From Enterocloster aldenensis (GTDB lineage Bacteria > Bacillota > Clostridia > Lachnospirales > Lachnospiraceae), in assembly GCF_003434055.1 (NCBI RefSeq), contig NZ_QVEX01000016.1, forward strand, positions 1-64,000: DNA of 64,000 bases, in the 5' to 3' direction. Below the pieces are notes generated by a model. That model made no database searches and was not told the DNA's origin. It saw nothing but the letters and a program-made list of their open reading frames with translations. How positions within the stretch are numbered: the first letter of the stretch is position 1; every line of letters starts with the position of its first letter. Shown here one piece after another: positions 1-7,151 of the stretch. The translations under genes and the position numbers were made by a program.

Positions 1-77
1 AATTCCCGAGTGGCCAAAGGGGACAGACTGTAAATCTGCTGGCAATGCCTTCGGTGGTTCGAATCCACCTTCGCCCA
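1..77 (+). tRNA. tRNA-Tyr (GTA), 5' end outside window
   Basis: The window opens inside a tRNA-Tyr. The anticodon loop reads CTGTAAA (anticodon GTA), there is a long class II variable arm, and the T-arm GGTTCGAATCC is followed by the acceptor strand TTCGCCC and discriminator A at 77. About five bases of the 5' acceptor strand lie before position 1. No CCA is encoded. Confidence 0.93.
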
Positions 78-89
78 TTAAAATGTTTA

Positions 90-118
90 TTGACAAAACA
101 TTTTAAAACATTTATAAT
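90..118 (+). promoter_or_regulatory. Consensus promoter of the tRNA Met-Lys-Phe cluster
   Basis: TTGACA at 90-95 and TATAAT at 113-118 are separated by exactly 17 bases, an all-consensus sigma-A promoter about ten bases before the initiator tRNA. It lies in an A/T-rich gap after tRNA-Tyr. Confidence 0.8.
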
Positions 119-128
119 TATATATTAG

Positions 129-202
<74 letters not shown>

Positions 203-227
203 TTTTTTATGTAAAAACTTAAATCTT

Positions 228-300
228 GGGTGTGTAGCTCAGTTGGTAGAGCACTTGACTTTTAATCAAGTTGTCCCGGGTTCGAACCCCGGCACGCTCA
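228..300 (+). tRNA. tRNA-Lys (TTT)
   Basis: Full cloverleaf: acceptor GGGTGTG pairs with CACGCTC, D-arm GCTCAGTTGGTAGAGC, anticodon loop CTTTTAA (anticodon TTT), T-arm CCGGGTTCGAACCCCGG. The part from the anticodon loop (259) to the 3' end is repeated at 894-935. Confidence 0.95.
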
Positions 301-306
301 TCAGAT

Positions 307-379
<73 letters not shown>

Positions 380-381
380 CT

Positions 382-415
382 AAGGCACTTATCTGTTATG
401 GATAGGTGCCTTTTA
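382..415 (+). terminator. Terminator after tRNA-Phe copy 1
   Basis: AAGGCACTTATC pairs with GGATAGGTGCCTT and is followed by a short T run. A near-identical hairpin follows the second tRNA-Phe copy. Confidence 0.8.
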
Positions 416-424
416 AATGTTTGA

Positions 425-601
425 TTTTTGATAATACATTATCTAGTGATTTCTGGTTCATATAATTATGAAAATGGTACGCGTTCGTTGCCTTTAGAAG
501 TTTTGATAAAATTAGCTGGGTTGTACAATGTCAGTACAGATTATATATTAGGGATAACGGATGAAAAAGACCCATATCCAAAACCTAAGAAAAGGAAGTA
601 A
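425..601 (+). pseudogene. XRE-family repressor, 3' remnant
   Basis: An open frame ending with TAA at 599-601 encodes a stretch reading YENGTRSLPLEVLIKLAGLY and then NVSTDYILG plus a short K-rich tail. This is the last part of an XRE (Cro/CI-type) helix-turn-helix domain: recognition helix end, helix 4 and helix 5. The first half of the domain and any start codon with ribosome site are missing; a stop codon lies at 422-424. It is probably the relic of a phage or ICE repressor left with the adjacent tRNA duplication. Confidence 0.8.
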
Positions 602-607
602 ATATAG

Positions 608-654
608 TATAATAGGTTTGCTGTCTACCCTATACCGCACAGCGGAAAGGGGGT
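608..654 (+). promoter_or_regulatory. Toxin -10 box and leader that can mask the ribosome site
   Basis: TATAAT at 608-613 gives a start near 620; the -35 is weak. In the leader, CCGC (635-638) can pair with GCGG (642-645) and ACCC (627-630) with GGGT (651-654), which would hide the ribosome site GGAAAGGGGG. Fst toxin mRNAs use such an upstream helix. The folding is inferred by eye. Confidence 0.55.
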
Positions 655-661
655 GTGCAAC

Positions 662-757
662 ATGTCCGATGTATTAAACTTCCTGGTTTCGGTCATGGCA
701 AGTGCAGCTGGTTACTACATATGCAAATGGTTAGACCGGAACCGTAAAGACAGCTAA
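662..757 (+). CDS. Small hydrophobic peptide, probable type I toxin (Fst/Ldr-like)
   Basis: A 31-residue peptide: short N-terminus, one hydrophobic helix of about 20 residues (LNFLVSVMASAAGYYI), then a charged tail (CKWLDRNRKDS). A strong ribosome site, GGAAAGGGGG, precedes ATG 662. The shape is that of membrane-active type I toxins such as Fst (pAD1 par) and Ldr. The gene arrangement supports this: a bidirectional terminator follows, a 28-base repeat of the translation start lies beyond it, and a sigma-A promoter points back towards the gene. I do not recognise an exact family, so the toxin role is inferred from architecture. A harmless membrane peptide remains possible. Confidence 0.7.
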   Translation: MSDVLNFLVSVMASAAGYYICKWLDRNRKDS

Positions 758-765
758 CCAAAAAG

Positions 766-796
766 AAGCCCCAAAGACTGGTACTCTTTGGGGCTT
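766..796. terminator. Bidirectional terminator between toxin and antisense RNA
   Basis: Perfect 12-bp stem, AAGCCCCAAAGA (766-777) with TCTTTGGGGCTT (785-796), loop of seven. On the + strand it is followed by TGTTT, on the - strand by CTTTTTGG, so it can end transcripts from both sides, as in par loci. Confidence 0.85.
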
Positions 797-802
797 TGTT
801 TA

Positions 803-830
803 GTGCAACATATGTATTAAACTTCCTGGT
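803..830. repeat. 28-base repeat of the toxin translation start
   Basis: GTGCAACAT plus ATGTATTAAACTTCCTGGT, the same two blocks as 655-663 and 669-687. It has no open frame of its own and lies at the 5' end of the predicted antisense RNA. Confidence 0.9.
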
Positions 831-833
831 ATT

Positions 834-865
834 ATTATATTATACCAATCCTGCAAATATGTCAA
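834..865 (-). promoter_or_regulatory. Promoter of the antisense RNA
   Basis: On the - strand TTGACA (865-860) is followed by overlapping TATAAT boxes (844-839 and 839-834). The spacers are 15 and 20 bases, with a weaker TAATAT at 17 bases. Confidence 0.65.
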
Positions 866-893
866 GTGGCGTTAAATGACTTAAATATACTGC

Positions 894-935
894 CTTTTAA
901 TCAAGTTGTCCCAGGTTCGAACCCCGGCACGCTCA
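894..935 (+). pseudogene. Truncated tRNA-Lys (3' half only)
   Basis: Identical to the tRNA-Lys from the anticodon loop to the 3' end except one base in the T-stem (A913). The D-arm and 5' acceptor strand are missing, so it cannot be a working tRNA. The break exactly in the anticodon loop is a common integrase crossover position. Confidence 0.9.
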
Positions 936-941
936 TCAGAT

Positions 942-1014
<73 letters not shown>

Positions 1015-1016
1015 CT

Positions 1017-1050
1017 AAGGCACTTATCAGTTATGGATAGGTGCTTTTTT
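1017..1050 (+). terminator. Terminator after tRNA-Phe copy 2
   Basis: AAGGCACTTATC, loop, GGATAGGTGCTT followed by six T. It is the repeat of the first tRNA terminator with a longer T run. Confidence 0.8.
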
Positions 1051-1138
1051 ATTTATTGTAAGATTTCCTCCATTGTAAAAACCAGGAAAGTCTGATACTA
1101 TAAGTTATTATAGAAAAAGAGGTTCAGAGGAAAAGCAA

Positions 1139-2986
1139 ATGAACAGACGCCGTAAAAAGAAAGAATCGCCCATAAAGATGGTATTTCTTATCATGATTGC
1201 CGTACTTGTGATGGTTGCAGCTATTTATGTGGTTATTTCCGTTTTTGGGAAAATAAGTTCGGATTATAAGCAGCTGGACTTTTCCAAGGAGGAGGAAACC
1301 ATGGATCTGACCATTGACACAGATGAGGAGCCATCTGTGGGATGGAATGAGACAGACCAGGGATGGATGTATTATCTGGATGAGAAAAGTTTTGTTGAGG
1401 ATCAGTGGAAGGATATCGATGGTTTCCTGTATTATTTTAATGACGACGGGTTTATGGTGACTGGGCAGTTAAAACAGGATGGGCAGATATATACCCTTCA
1501 CGATACCAAGGGGTATCTTAAAAATATTGAGGTGGATTTGGATTATGTTCCTGAGAGTACAGGAGAGAACCTGGACAGCCTTGTAAGGACCAATGCGTTC
1601 TGGTGTTTTCTGAAAGAGGAGGAAGGAACAGGCCTGTTTAAGACAATCCTTTACAGGAAGACTGTGGAGAATAAAATCATGGTCCTAGGAGGGGAAACAT
1701 CTCCAGAGAAGACCACAAGGAATTCTATGCGGGCTTATGGTGACTATGTATATTATCTGCCTAAGGTGAAGGAAAGCCAGCTGACGCGCCTTTCAGAGGC
1801 AGAGAAAGGACTTTGTGATAAACTGTTCCGCATGAGGCCGGGAAGTGATGTAAAGGAATTGATTGCCGAGCAGGTGGATGGTTATATGGTGCTTAATGAT
1901 ACTATTTACTATGCACAGGCAGGATCAATCCATTCTGCTGTATCCGGAGTGGAAATAGCGGCCGGGGAAGGTAAGTACACAGTTGAAATAAAGGATGACA
2001 GTTGTTATCTGGTGGATGAACTGGGAAATCCGGCTGTTTCTGATAATGGAGACAGTGTTGCTGTCGGTGACCGGATATACAGGATTGAGGAAGATGGGAA
2101 GATTAAATATGTGAAGCATGGGCAGCTTACCATTGATGGAAGCACATATTATCTCAGCGGCAGCGGTACAAAGGCAACTGTTAATTCAAAAAAGGACAGC
2201 AATGATACGGTTCTTATCAGGGAAACGTACGGTGTACAAAGTTACTGTATTGTGGATAATCAGATTTATTATAGCAGTTATGTGGATAAAGGATCTGGCG
2301 GTGAATGGTACAGCAGGATATTCAGGACGGATTTAAACGGACAGAATAAACAGGTCTTGTCAGAGCCCTTCCCCGGTGTTATTCAGAACATGTATTATTA
2401 TGAAGACGAAGGAGAGATATTTGGGGAGTACCATCCTTCCATATGGAGTAGTTCTTATGGAGTTGCAGCTGTTATATCAAGGGATGGGACTATTTATAAG
2501 ATAAATGATGAATCGGCCAGGACAGGTAAGCATGTGGATGGGAATGATATGCTGGAGATTGTGATGGCAAAGGACGGAAAGGTCATCTGCCTGTGGCATG
2601 ACTGTGAATGGAATAAGGGCAGCGGTGTAACAAAGGTGCTTTGGAGTAAGGCGGTTGAATTAAATGGGTCTGACAGAAGTCTGATTGATATGGCGTCTGT
2701 AGATGCATCAAATGAGGAAGAGGGCAGTCAGGACGGGAATGAGGTGATTGTACCGATAGAGACACTGCCTGGAGAGGTACCTGCACCGACAATGGCACCA
2801 GGAAGTCCGGCTGGGAATCCAAGCAGCCCGGTCATGAATCCGGGTGGTCCGGTTTCAGATCCGGCCACTCCAGGCGGCACGGTGACCGGAACCGATAAAC
2901 CGGGTCAGGAGGTTACGGTTCCGGTACCCACAAACCCGCCGGCGGCAGAACCTACATCTGAAATCAGGATTGTACCAATTGGATAG
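1139..2986 (+). CDS. Membrane-anchored surface protein, wall-binding-like repeat and DUF5050-type propeller
   Basis: 615 residues. A very basic N-terminus (MNRRRKKKE) is followed by one membrane helix at about 14-36, so the rest is probably outside the cell. Residues 66-125 hold aromatic repeats of choline/cell-wall-binding type (QGWMYYLDE, DGFLYYFNDDGFMVTG). From about 200 to 520 there are repeated short beta-strand motifs such as NQIYYSSYVD and RIFRTDLNGQNKQVL, typical of DUF5050-like propellers. The last 80 residues are rich in P, T, G and V, like a wall-spanning spacer, but I see no LPXTG signal. AGAGG precedes ATG 1139. Its 3' end overlaps the convergent hydrolase gene by 82 bp. Ligand unknown. 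Confidence 0.7.
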   Translation: MNRRRKKKESPIKMVFLIMIAVLVMVAAIYVVISVFGKISSDYKQLDFSKEEETMDLTIDTDEEPSVGWNETDQGWMYYLDEKSFVEDQWKDIDGFLYYFNDDGFMVTGQLKQDGQIYTLHDTKGYLKNIEVDLDYVPESTGENLDSLVRTNAFWCFLKEEEGTGLFKTILYRKTVENKIMVLGGETSPEKTTRNSMRAYGDYVYYLPKVKESQLTRLSEAEKGLCDKLFRMRPGSDVKELIAEQVDGYMVLNDTIYYAQAGSIHSAVSGVEIAAGEGKYTVEIKDDSCYLVDELGNPAVSDNGDSVAVGDRIYRIEEDGKIKYVKHGQLTIDGSTYYLSGSGTKATVNSKKDSNDTVLIRETYGVQSYCIVDNQIYYSSYVDKGSGGEWYSRIFRTDLNGQNKQVLSEPFPGVIQNMYYYEDEGEIFGEYHPSIWSSSYGVAAVISRDGTIYKINDESARTGKHVDGNDMLEIVMAKDGKVICLWHDCEWNKGSGVTKVLWSKAVELNGSDRSLIDMASVDASNEEEGSQDGNEVIVPIETLPGEVPAPTMAPGSPAGNPSSPVMNPGGPVSDPATPGGTVTGTDKPGQEVTVPVPTNPPAAEPTSEIRIVPIG

Positions 2987-3996
2987 GATGATAAACCAAT
3001 GAATCGGAATACCTTATCCCAGTAGGCTGGGCCGTACACCATGGCAGATTTTACATGGGCCGCGCCTTTTACTGCAAGGTATTCCTTTTTGCTGTTACAG
3101 GCATTATAGAGTGTCCATAACATCTCAAAGGGGACGAACCTGTCTTCTGTGCCATGGATGAAGAGAATGGGGATTTTTGCCCTTGAGACACATTTGACGG
3201 CATCGGCGTCTTTTAACCAATATCTGTTTTTGAGGAAATTGACCAGACCGGCACAGGTAAGCGCTGGAAATGCAGGCAGATGGAACTGTTTTTTCAGCTG
3301 GTATTTCAGTACATCCCATGCAGATGTGTATCCGCAGTCTTCCACGGCTGCTTTTACATTAGACGGCAGAGATTCACCTGCAGCCATCATGACGGTGGCT
3401 GCTCCCATGGAAACACCGTATAGGATGATTTCTGCCTGGGAATCATTTTCAATAATCCAGTGAATCCAGCTTATGATATCCAGGCGGTCATGCCAACCCA
3501 TTCCAATATAGGTGCCCTGGCTTTTGCCATGTCCCCTGGCATCGGGAAGCAGCAGATGGAAGCCCTGTCGGTAAAAGGCCAGGGCCTCTTCATGGAACCA
3601 CAGGCCAGAATCTGCGTAACCGTGTACCAGGATTACCCAATGGCTTCCTGTGCCGGTCTGGCTTCCTGTGCCGGTCTGGCTTCCTGTGCCGATATGGGTA
3701 TCTGTCTGCTTTGGATTGCCTGATTTCCCATTCATGCACAGATAAGCATGGAGTTTTAGATTGTCAAAGGAATACAGATACCGGTCCTGGTATTGGCGGG
3801 TCAGACGGCTGCTTTCCTCAAGGGCCTTCCTGTGCCGCAGAAGGGCCTGATTGTCAGGCTGTATATGGTCTGGAGATGGTTTTAACAGGGATGATTTGTC
3901 TGTTTTGGCATCCAGGGCCATGTGGTACAGATATCCGCCGGTTAAAAGACATGCGGCACCTGCAGCAGCTGGAATCGCCTTTAGATATGATTTCAT
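2905..3996 (-). CDS. Alpha/beta hydrolase with N-terminal membrane anchor
   Basis: 363 residues from ATG 3996, chosen because AAGGAG lies nine bases upstream; an earlier ATG at 4068 lacks one and would overlap the upstream gene. Residues 1-30 form a signal anchor. The fold is a serine hydrolase of the YqkD/BEM46 type: VILVHGYADSG oxyanion loop, PDARGHGKSQG, nucleophile elbow GVSMG, acid in FIHGTEDRFVP, and histidine in GAAHVKS. A spacer of three 18-bp repeats (3641-3694) encodes (T/H)GTGSQ units before the catalytic domain. About 28 residues follow the last helix and overlap the convergent gene. Substrate unknown. It is last in a leftward three-gene set. Confidence 0.8.
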   Translation of the reverse strand: MKSYLKAIPAAAGAACLLTGGYLYHMALDAKTDKSSLLKPSPDHIQPDNQALLRHRKALEESSRLTRQYQDRYLYSFDNLKLHAYLCMNGKSGNPKQTDTHIGTGSQTGTGSQTGTGSHWVILVHGYADSGLWFHEEALAFYRQGFHLLLPDARGHGKSQGTYIGMGWHDRLDIISWIHWIIENDSQAEIILYGVSMGAATVMMAAGESLPSNVKAAVEDCGYTSAWDVLKYQLKKQFHLPAFPALTCAGLVNFLKNRYWLKDADAVKCVSRAKIPILFIHGTEDRFVPFEMLWTLYNACNSKKEYLAVKGAAHVKSAMVYGPAYWDKVFRFIGLSSYPIGTILISDVGSAAGGFVGTGTVTS

Positions 3997-4036
3997 TTGA
4001 CATGTCTCCTTACTGTCTTTTGGCTGGAAGATCCAA

Positions 4037-4279
4037 TCAGGTTGGTTCATCCTCATCAAAATCCACAATTACATAAAATCCCCTGGAATTTTCCCGGATT
4101 TCCTTTATAATGCCATATTCGGATCTGATGCGGTACCTGGAAGGAAAGCAGCCGGACATGGCTACAGCTGGTTCAATAATATAACTGTAGCTGCTGGTTC
4201 CTTCCCGTTCAATGATTTTGACTTTGTCGCCTTCCTGTACAAGGCCCTGGCGCTCCATTTTAAATTCTATGGTCCTCAA
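4037..4279 (-). CDS. Small conserved protein, function unknown
   Basis: 80 residues, acidic C-terminus (DFDEDEPT). Its ATG overlaps the stop of the DUF3842 gene (ATGA arrangement), so the two are translationally coupled. The pattern of short beta strands (GDKVKIIERE, YRIRSEYGIIKEI, FYVIVDF) suggests a small barrel. I do not recognise a family. The hydrolase start follows 40 bases downstream. Confidence 0.7.
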   Translation of the reverse strand: MRTIEFKMERQGLVQEGDKVKIIEREGTSSYSYIIEPAVAMSGCFPSRYRIRSEYGIIKEIRENSRGFYVIVDFDEDEPT

Positions 4280-4689
4280 ATGGATTTCACTTCCTTCCCT
4301 ACTTCATCACATACCATGTTGATATAATCGGATAAGGTATTGTTCTGGCAGCCCACGATATAATGATTGCAGCGGTTTACCGGAATCAGTATCTTATATG
4401 CTTTGCTGGATCCTATGGAGGCTGCCATGGCCGGGGTGATTTCTCCCAACAGGGAATTGGCCATGACAATACCGATGGGGCCTATGATGATATCCGCGTC
4501 CTGGGCATTGACAATGACAGGATTCTCGCCGGTTGCCCCATAGGTTGCCCCTGCCTTTAACATGGCGGAGGTGGCAATGCTGTTGGTCCCGATTGCATAT
4601 GTCTCCAGTTCAGGAAAACGTTTCTTCAGCTGTTCAATTACAGATTTGCCCATCTTGCCGCCCTGACCGTCAATAATAACGATTTTCAT
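4276..4689 (-). CDS. DUF3842 family protein
   Basis: 137 residues beginning MKIVIIDGQGGKMGKS, a Rossmann-type glycine-rich loop, followed by IGTNSIATSAMLKAGA and a hydrophobic IIGPIGIVMANSL segment. This matches the DUF3842 family of Clostridia, which probably binds a nucleotide or dinucleotide; its role is not known. It is first in a leftward operon with the 80-residue protein and the hydrolase, and AGAAGGTGAATT stands before its ATG. Confidence 0.75.
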   Translation of the reverse strand: MKIVIIDGQGGKMGKSVIEQLKKRFPELETYAIGTNSIATSAMLKAGATYGATGENPVIVNAQDADIIIGPIGIVMANSLLGEITPAMAASIGSSKAYKILIPVNRCNHYIVGCQNNTLSDYINMVCDEVGKEVKSI

Positions 4690-4898
4690 TAATTCACCTT
4701 CTTTAATGTCTTATGTGATTGTATCTTGTGACCTGCCATATTATCGCCTATATAAGTGTGACATATATCTTTGTACATGGTCCTGATGATATATTTTAAC
4801 AGAAATGATGTGGAAAGTAAATGTTATCCACATTTTGATGGATGAATATGTGGCATGGGTGGATAACTTTCATCAGGCATCGTGGGAGGTAAAATAAA

Positions 4899-4950
4899 AA
4901 ATCCCCCGGTCCTATGTTGAAAGGAAGGATCAGGGGACTGAGGGGGATTT
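4899..4950 (-). terminator. Terminator of the sulfur-cluster operon
   Basis: On the - strand AAATCCCCC pairs with GGGGGATTT, with a second CCTGATCC/GGACC helix inside, followed by TTTTATTTT. The stem starts at the stop codon of the oxidoreductase gene. Confidence 0.8.
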
Positions 4951-6181
4951 ACATATGGATTAAACCGTCTTCCAGGGCCTGTCTGGTGATTTGTCCGGTC
5001 AATACGCCGGCAAGCTTACCGTTTTGTATGAATGCAACGCTTGGGACAGCACTGATGCCCAAACGGCTGGCAATGCCTGTGGATTTGTAGATATCTACCT
5101 TGGATACCTTAATATTACTGCCGTGTTCTTTTTCAAAATCCTCGATTACAGGTAACAGGTCGCGGCTGGCTGTATCAACTGCATTCCAGATATAAACAAC
5201 ACCTGGAACGGAGGCGTCCATGATTTGATTTTCGAAGACTTCGCTTTCTGCCAGATATTTTTCTGCTGCGTATCCGGCAATGGCCCCATCCCCAACTGCA
5301 GTTGCTACCTGCTTTAAAAATTTATCCCGGACATCGCCGGCTGCAAATACGCCGGGGATGTTGGTTTCCATCTTCTCGTTGGTAAGTACATAGCCGGCGC
5401 GGGTCATATTGATGATGCCTTTAAATATCTCTGTGTTCGGTACATAACCAATAAACAGGAAACAGGTATCCACAGGTATATCCAATATTTCATTGGTCTT
5501 TAGGTTCTTGAGCGCAACACTGCGCAGATGTTCCTCATCGCCCCTGAACTCAGCCGGAAGTGTGTTCCAGATAAATTCCATTTTGGGGTTGGCCATGGCT
5601 TCTTCCCTGGCTATTTCGTTGCAGTCCATCTTGCCTTCCTCATGCATGACACTGACGATGACCTTGCTGGCAAACTTGGTTAAGAACATGCCTTCCTCTA
5701 TAGCGGCGTCCCCGGAACCGATAACCATGACAGTCTTGCCTGTATTAGCTGCGGCATCGCAGGTGGCGCAGAATGAGATTCCTTTGTCATAGAGGAAGTT
5801 TTCCTCGCCGGGCGCTCCTGTCAGCCTTGGCTTGCCGCCGCTGGCAATGATGACACTCCTGCATTCATAGTTGGTGCGGAAGGTTTCCACTACCTTTGTG
5901 TCGCCTTCCAGCTGAACGGCGCGTACATCGGTGAGTTTGAATTTAACGCCGAATTTTTTGGCCTGCTTGTGGAACAGTTCCATCAGTCCAAGGCCTGTGC
6001 TGCCCTCCGGAAAGCCCGGATAGTTTTCTATTTCATTTGTATAGGTTGCAAGGCCGCCTACCAGGGCCTTTTCAATCACCAGGGTCTTTAAGCGGGCGCG
6101 TCCGCAGTAGATGGCGGATGTAAGGCCGGCGGCGCCTCCGCCTATGATGACAACGTCATATTGTTCTGTCTTTTTTTCCAA
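4949..6181 (-). CDS. Thioredoxin-reductase-like flavoprotein fused to a cysteine-free thioredoxin domain
   Basis: 410 residues. Residues 1-310 are a thioredoxin-reductase-type FAD/NAD(P)H oxidoreductase: GGGAAGLTSA for FAD, the redox pair CATC (CATCDAA), GSGDAAIEEG for NAD(P)H, and GVFAAGDVRD near the end. Residues 325-410 are a thioredoxin fold (VVYIWNAVDT, VDIYKSTGIASRLGISAVPS), but the usual WCxxC is replaced by VDTAS, so both cysteines are gone. The start is a TTG at 6181; no in-frame ATG precedes it after the upstream stop. It is the last gene after the YeeE/YedE-TusA genes, which suggests reduction of a sulfur or selenium carrier. A peroxiredoxin reductase role is the alternative. Confidence 0.88.
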   Translation of the reverse strand: MEKKTEQYDVVIIGGGAAGLTSAIYCGRARLKTLVIEKALVGGLATYTNEIENYPGFPEGSTGLGLMELFHKQAKKFGVKFKLTDVRAVQLEGDTKVVETFRTNYECRSVIIASGGKPRLTGAPGEENFLYDKGISFCATCDAAANTGKTVMVIGSGDAAIEEGMFLTKFASKVIVSVMHEEGKMDCNEIAREEAMANPKMEFIWNTLPAEFRGDEEHLRSVALKNLKTNEILDIPVDTCFLFIGYVPNTEIFKGIINMTRAGYVLTNEKMETNIPGVFAAGDVRDKFLKQVATAVGDGAIAGYAAEKYLAESEVFENQIMDASVPGVVYIWNAVDTASRDLLPVIEDFEKEHGSNIKVSKVDIYKSTGIASRLGISAVPSVAFIQNGKLAGVLTGQITRQALEDGLIHM

Positions 6182-6239
6182 TTTAAGAACCTGCCTTTCA
6201 ATTATTTTCCACTAAAACCGTATAACGCGTAATGAAATA

Positions 6240-6323
6240 CAGACACAAAATATAGCGTTTACGTCCTATATCCTGTGTCTGCATGGTAATCCCAATATCA
6301 CAAAGCATGGACCGCTGCGGTCC
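6240..6323. other. Two hairpins between channel and oxidoreductase genes
   Basis: CAGACACA (6240-6247) pairs with TGTGTCTG (6274-6281), extended inside by ATATAG/CTATAT after a two-base mismatch. Next, GGACCGC T GCGGTCC (6309-6323) is a perfect palindrome beside the stop of the channel gene. They may stabilise or partly terminate the mRNA. Confidence 0.6.
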
Positions 6324-6330
6324 GGAATAT

Positions 6331-6879
6331 TTACATGAAGAATTTCGCCAGAAGTTTGCTTCCTATGAATGCTCCTATAAAGAGAAAGAAGGCAAAGACC
6401 CAGCCGGATACGGACATGGATGAAATGGCTGAGAACAGCGCGCCTATATTACAGCCGCCGGCAAGCCTGGCGCCGTATCCCATGAGCAGGCCCCCAAGGG
6501 TTGCGGCAACTACCTGCTTTAAGGATTTTATTTTCTTGAATTTAAACTGGGAAGCCAGCAGCGCTGCCACAAGGGCTCCTGCAATGATTCCAAAGTTCTG
6601 CCAGGAACCCGGATGGTTCATGATTCCTGCATTCAGTGTGGCCTGTGCGCCTTCAGAGGAGAAGTAGTACCATTTATCCACATTGCCTCCTACCAGACGG
6701 TACAGCCATGCCCCCCAGTTTGCAAAGATTCCGGAAACACCCCATGGGGAACCGGAGGAGGCAAATAAGGCTATCTGGAGAATAGATAAGAGCACAGCTC
6801 CGGTAACATATGTAAATGGATTTTTGAAAATTTGTTTGTAATATGGGTTAGAGCTTAATTTATCCCAAAAAGCTTTCAA
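6331..6879 (-). CDS. YeeE/YedE family membrane protein, second half
   Basis: 182 residues with about four membrane helices. The signature GGLLMGYGARLAGGCNIGAL carries the conserved cysteine through which YeeE-type channels pass thiosulfate-like sulfur. A full-length YeeE has two such repeats in one chain; here the first repeat is the separate gene at 7152-7868, and a TusA gene lies between the two. The neighbours point to uptake of a sulfur or selenium compound and hand-over to TusA. Confidence 0.85.
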   Translation of the reverse strand: MKAFWDKLSSNPYYKQIFKNPFTYVTGAVLLSILQIALFASSGSPWGVSGIFANWGAWLYRLVGGNVDKWYYFSSEGAQATLNAGIMNHPGSWQNFGIIAGALVAALLASQFKFKKIKSLKQVVAATLGGLLMGYGARLAGGCNIGALFSAISSMSVSGWVFAFFLFIGAFIGSKLLAKFFM

Positions 6880-6897
6880 AATACCACCTGCGCCTTT

Positions 6898-7125
6898 CTA
6901 CTTTGTCTTTTCGATAACAATCTCCCATTCGCCGTCGTCTACTTCTTCGATTTCAACGTTATAACCCTGGTTCCTTGCCCATTCCGGAACATTTTTCATT
7001 GCACAGCTATGGTCAATCTGAGCTACCAGTACATCGCCAACCGCCATTTTTTCTATCTGCTTCTGTACTTTCATTAACGGTACCGGGCAAGCCTCGCCTA
7101 AACAATCAATTGTAAATTCTGCCAT
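6898..7125 (-). CDS. TusA family sulfur carrier
   Basis: 75 residues, the usual size. The N-terminus has DCLGEACPVPLMK, with the CPxP cysteine at residue 13 that carries the persulfide in TusA/YedF proteins. VAQIDHSCAM matches the conserved middle strand. It lies 18 bases after the preceding gene's start region, between the two YeeE/YedE halves, and is preceded by AAGGAG. It probably accepts sulfur or selenium from the channel and passes it on. Confidence 0.9.
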   Translation of the reverse strand: MAEFTIDCLGEACPVPLMKVQKQIEKMAVGDVLVAQIDHSCAMKNVPEWARNQGYNVEIEEVDDGEWEIVIEKTK

Positions 7126-7151
7126 GATAATCTCCTTTCATGATCACAGGG

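Larger units (their letters stand above)
760..830 (-). ncRNA. Putative antisense RNA antitoxin (RNA II-like)
   Basis: A promoter at 834-865 on the - strand would start an RNA near 830 and end it in the shared terminator, about 70 bases. Its 5' part is the complement of 803-830. That segment matches 655-687 of the toxin mRNA at all 28 positions, except that the mRNA has five extra bases (GTCCG, including the G of the start codon). The RNA could therefore pair with the toxin start region and with the terminator loop, the double contact seen between RNA I and RNA II of pAD1 par. Ends are estimated. Confidence 0.65.

Noticed and set aside
894..935. Second tRNA-Lys
   Set aside because: Only the 3' half is present; the D-arm and the 5' acceptor strand are missing.
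4037..4068. Longer N-terminus of the hydrolase starting at 4068
   Set aside because: It would overlap the upstream gene and has no ribosome site, while ATG 3996 has AAGGAG and begins a proper signal anchor.
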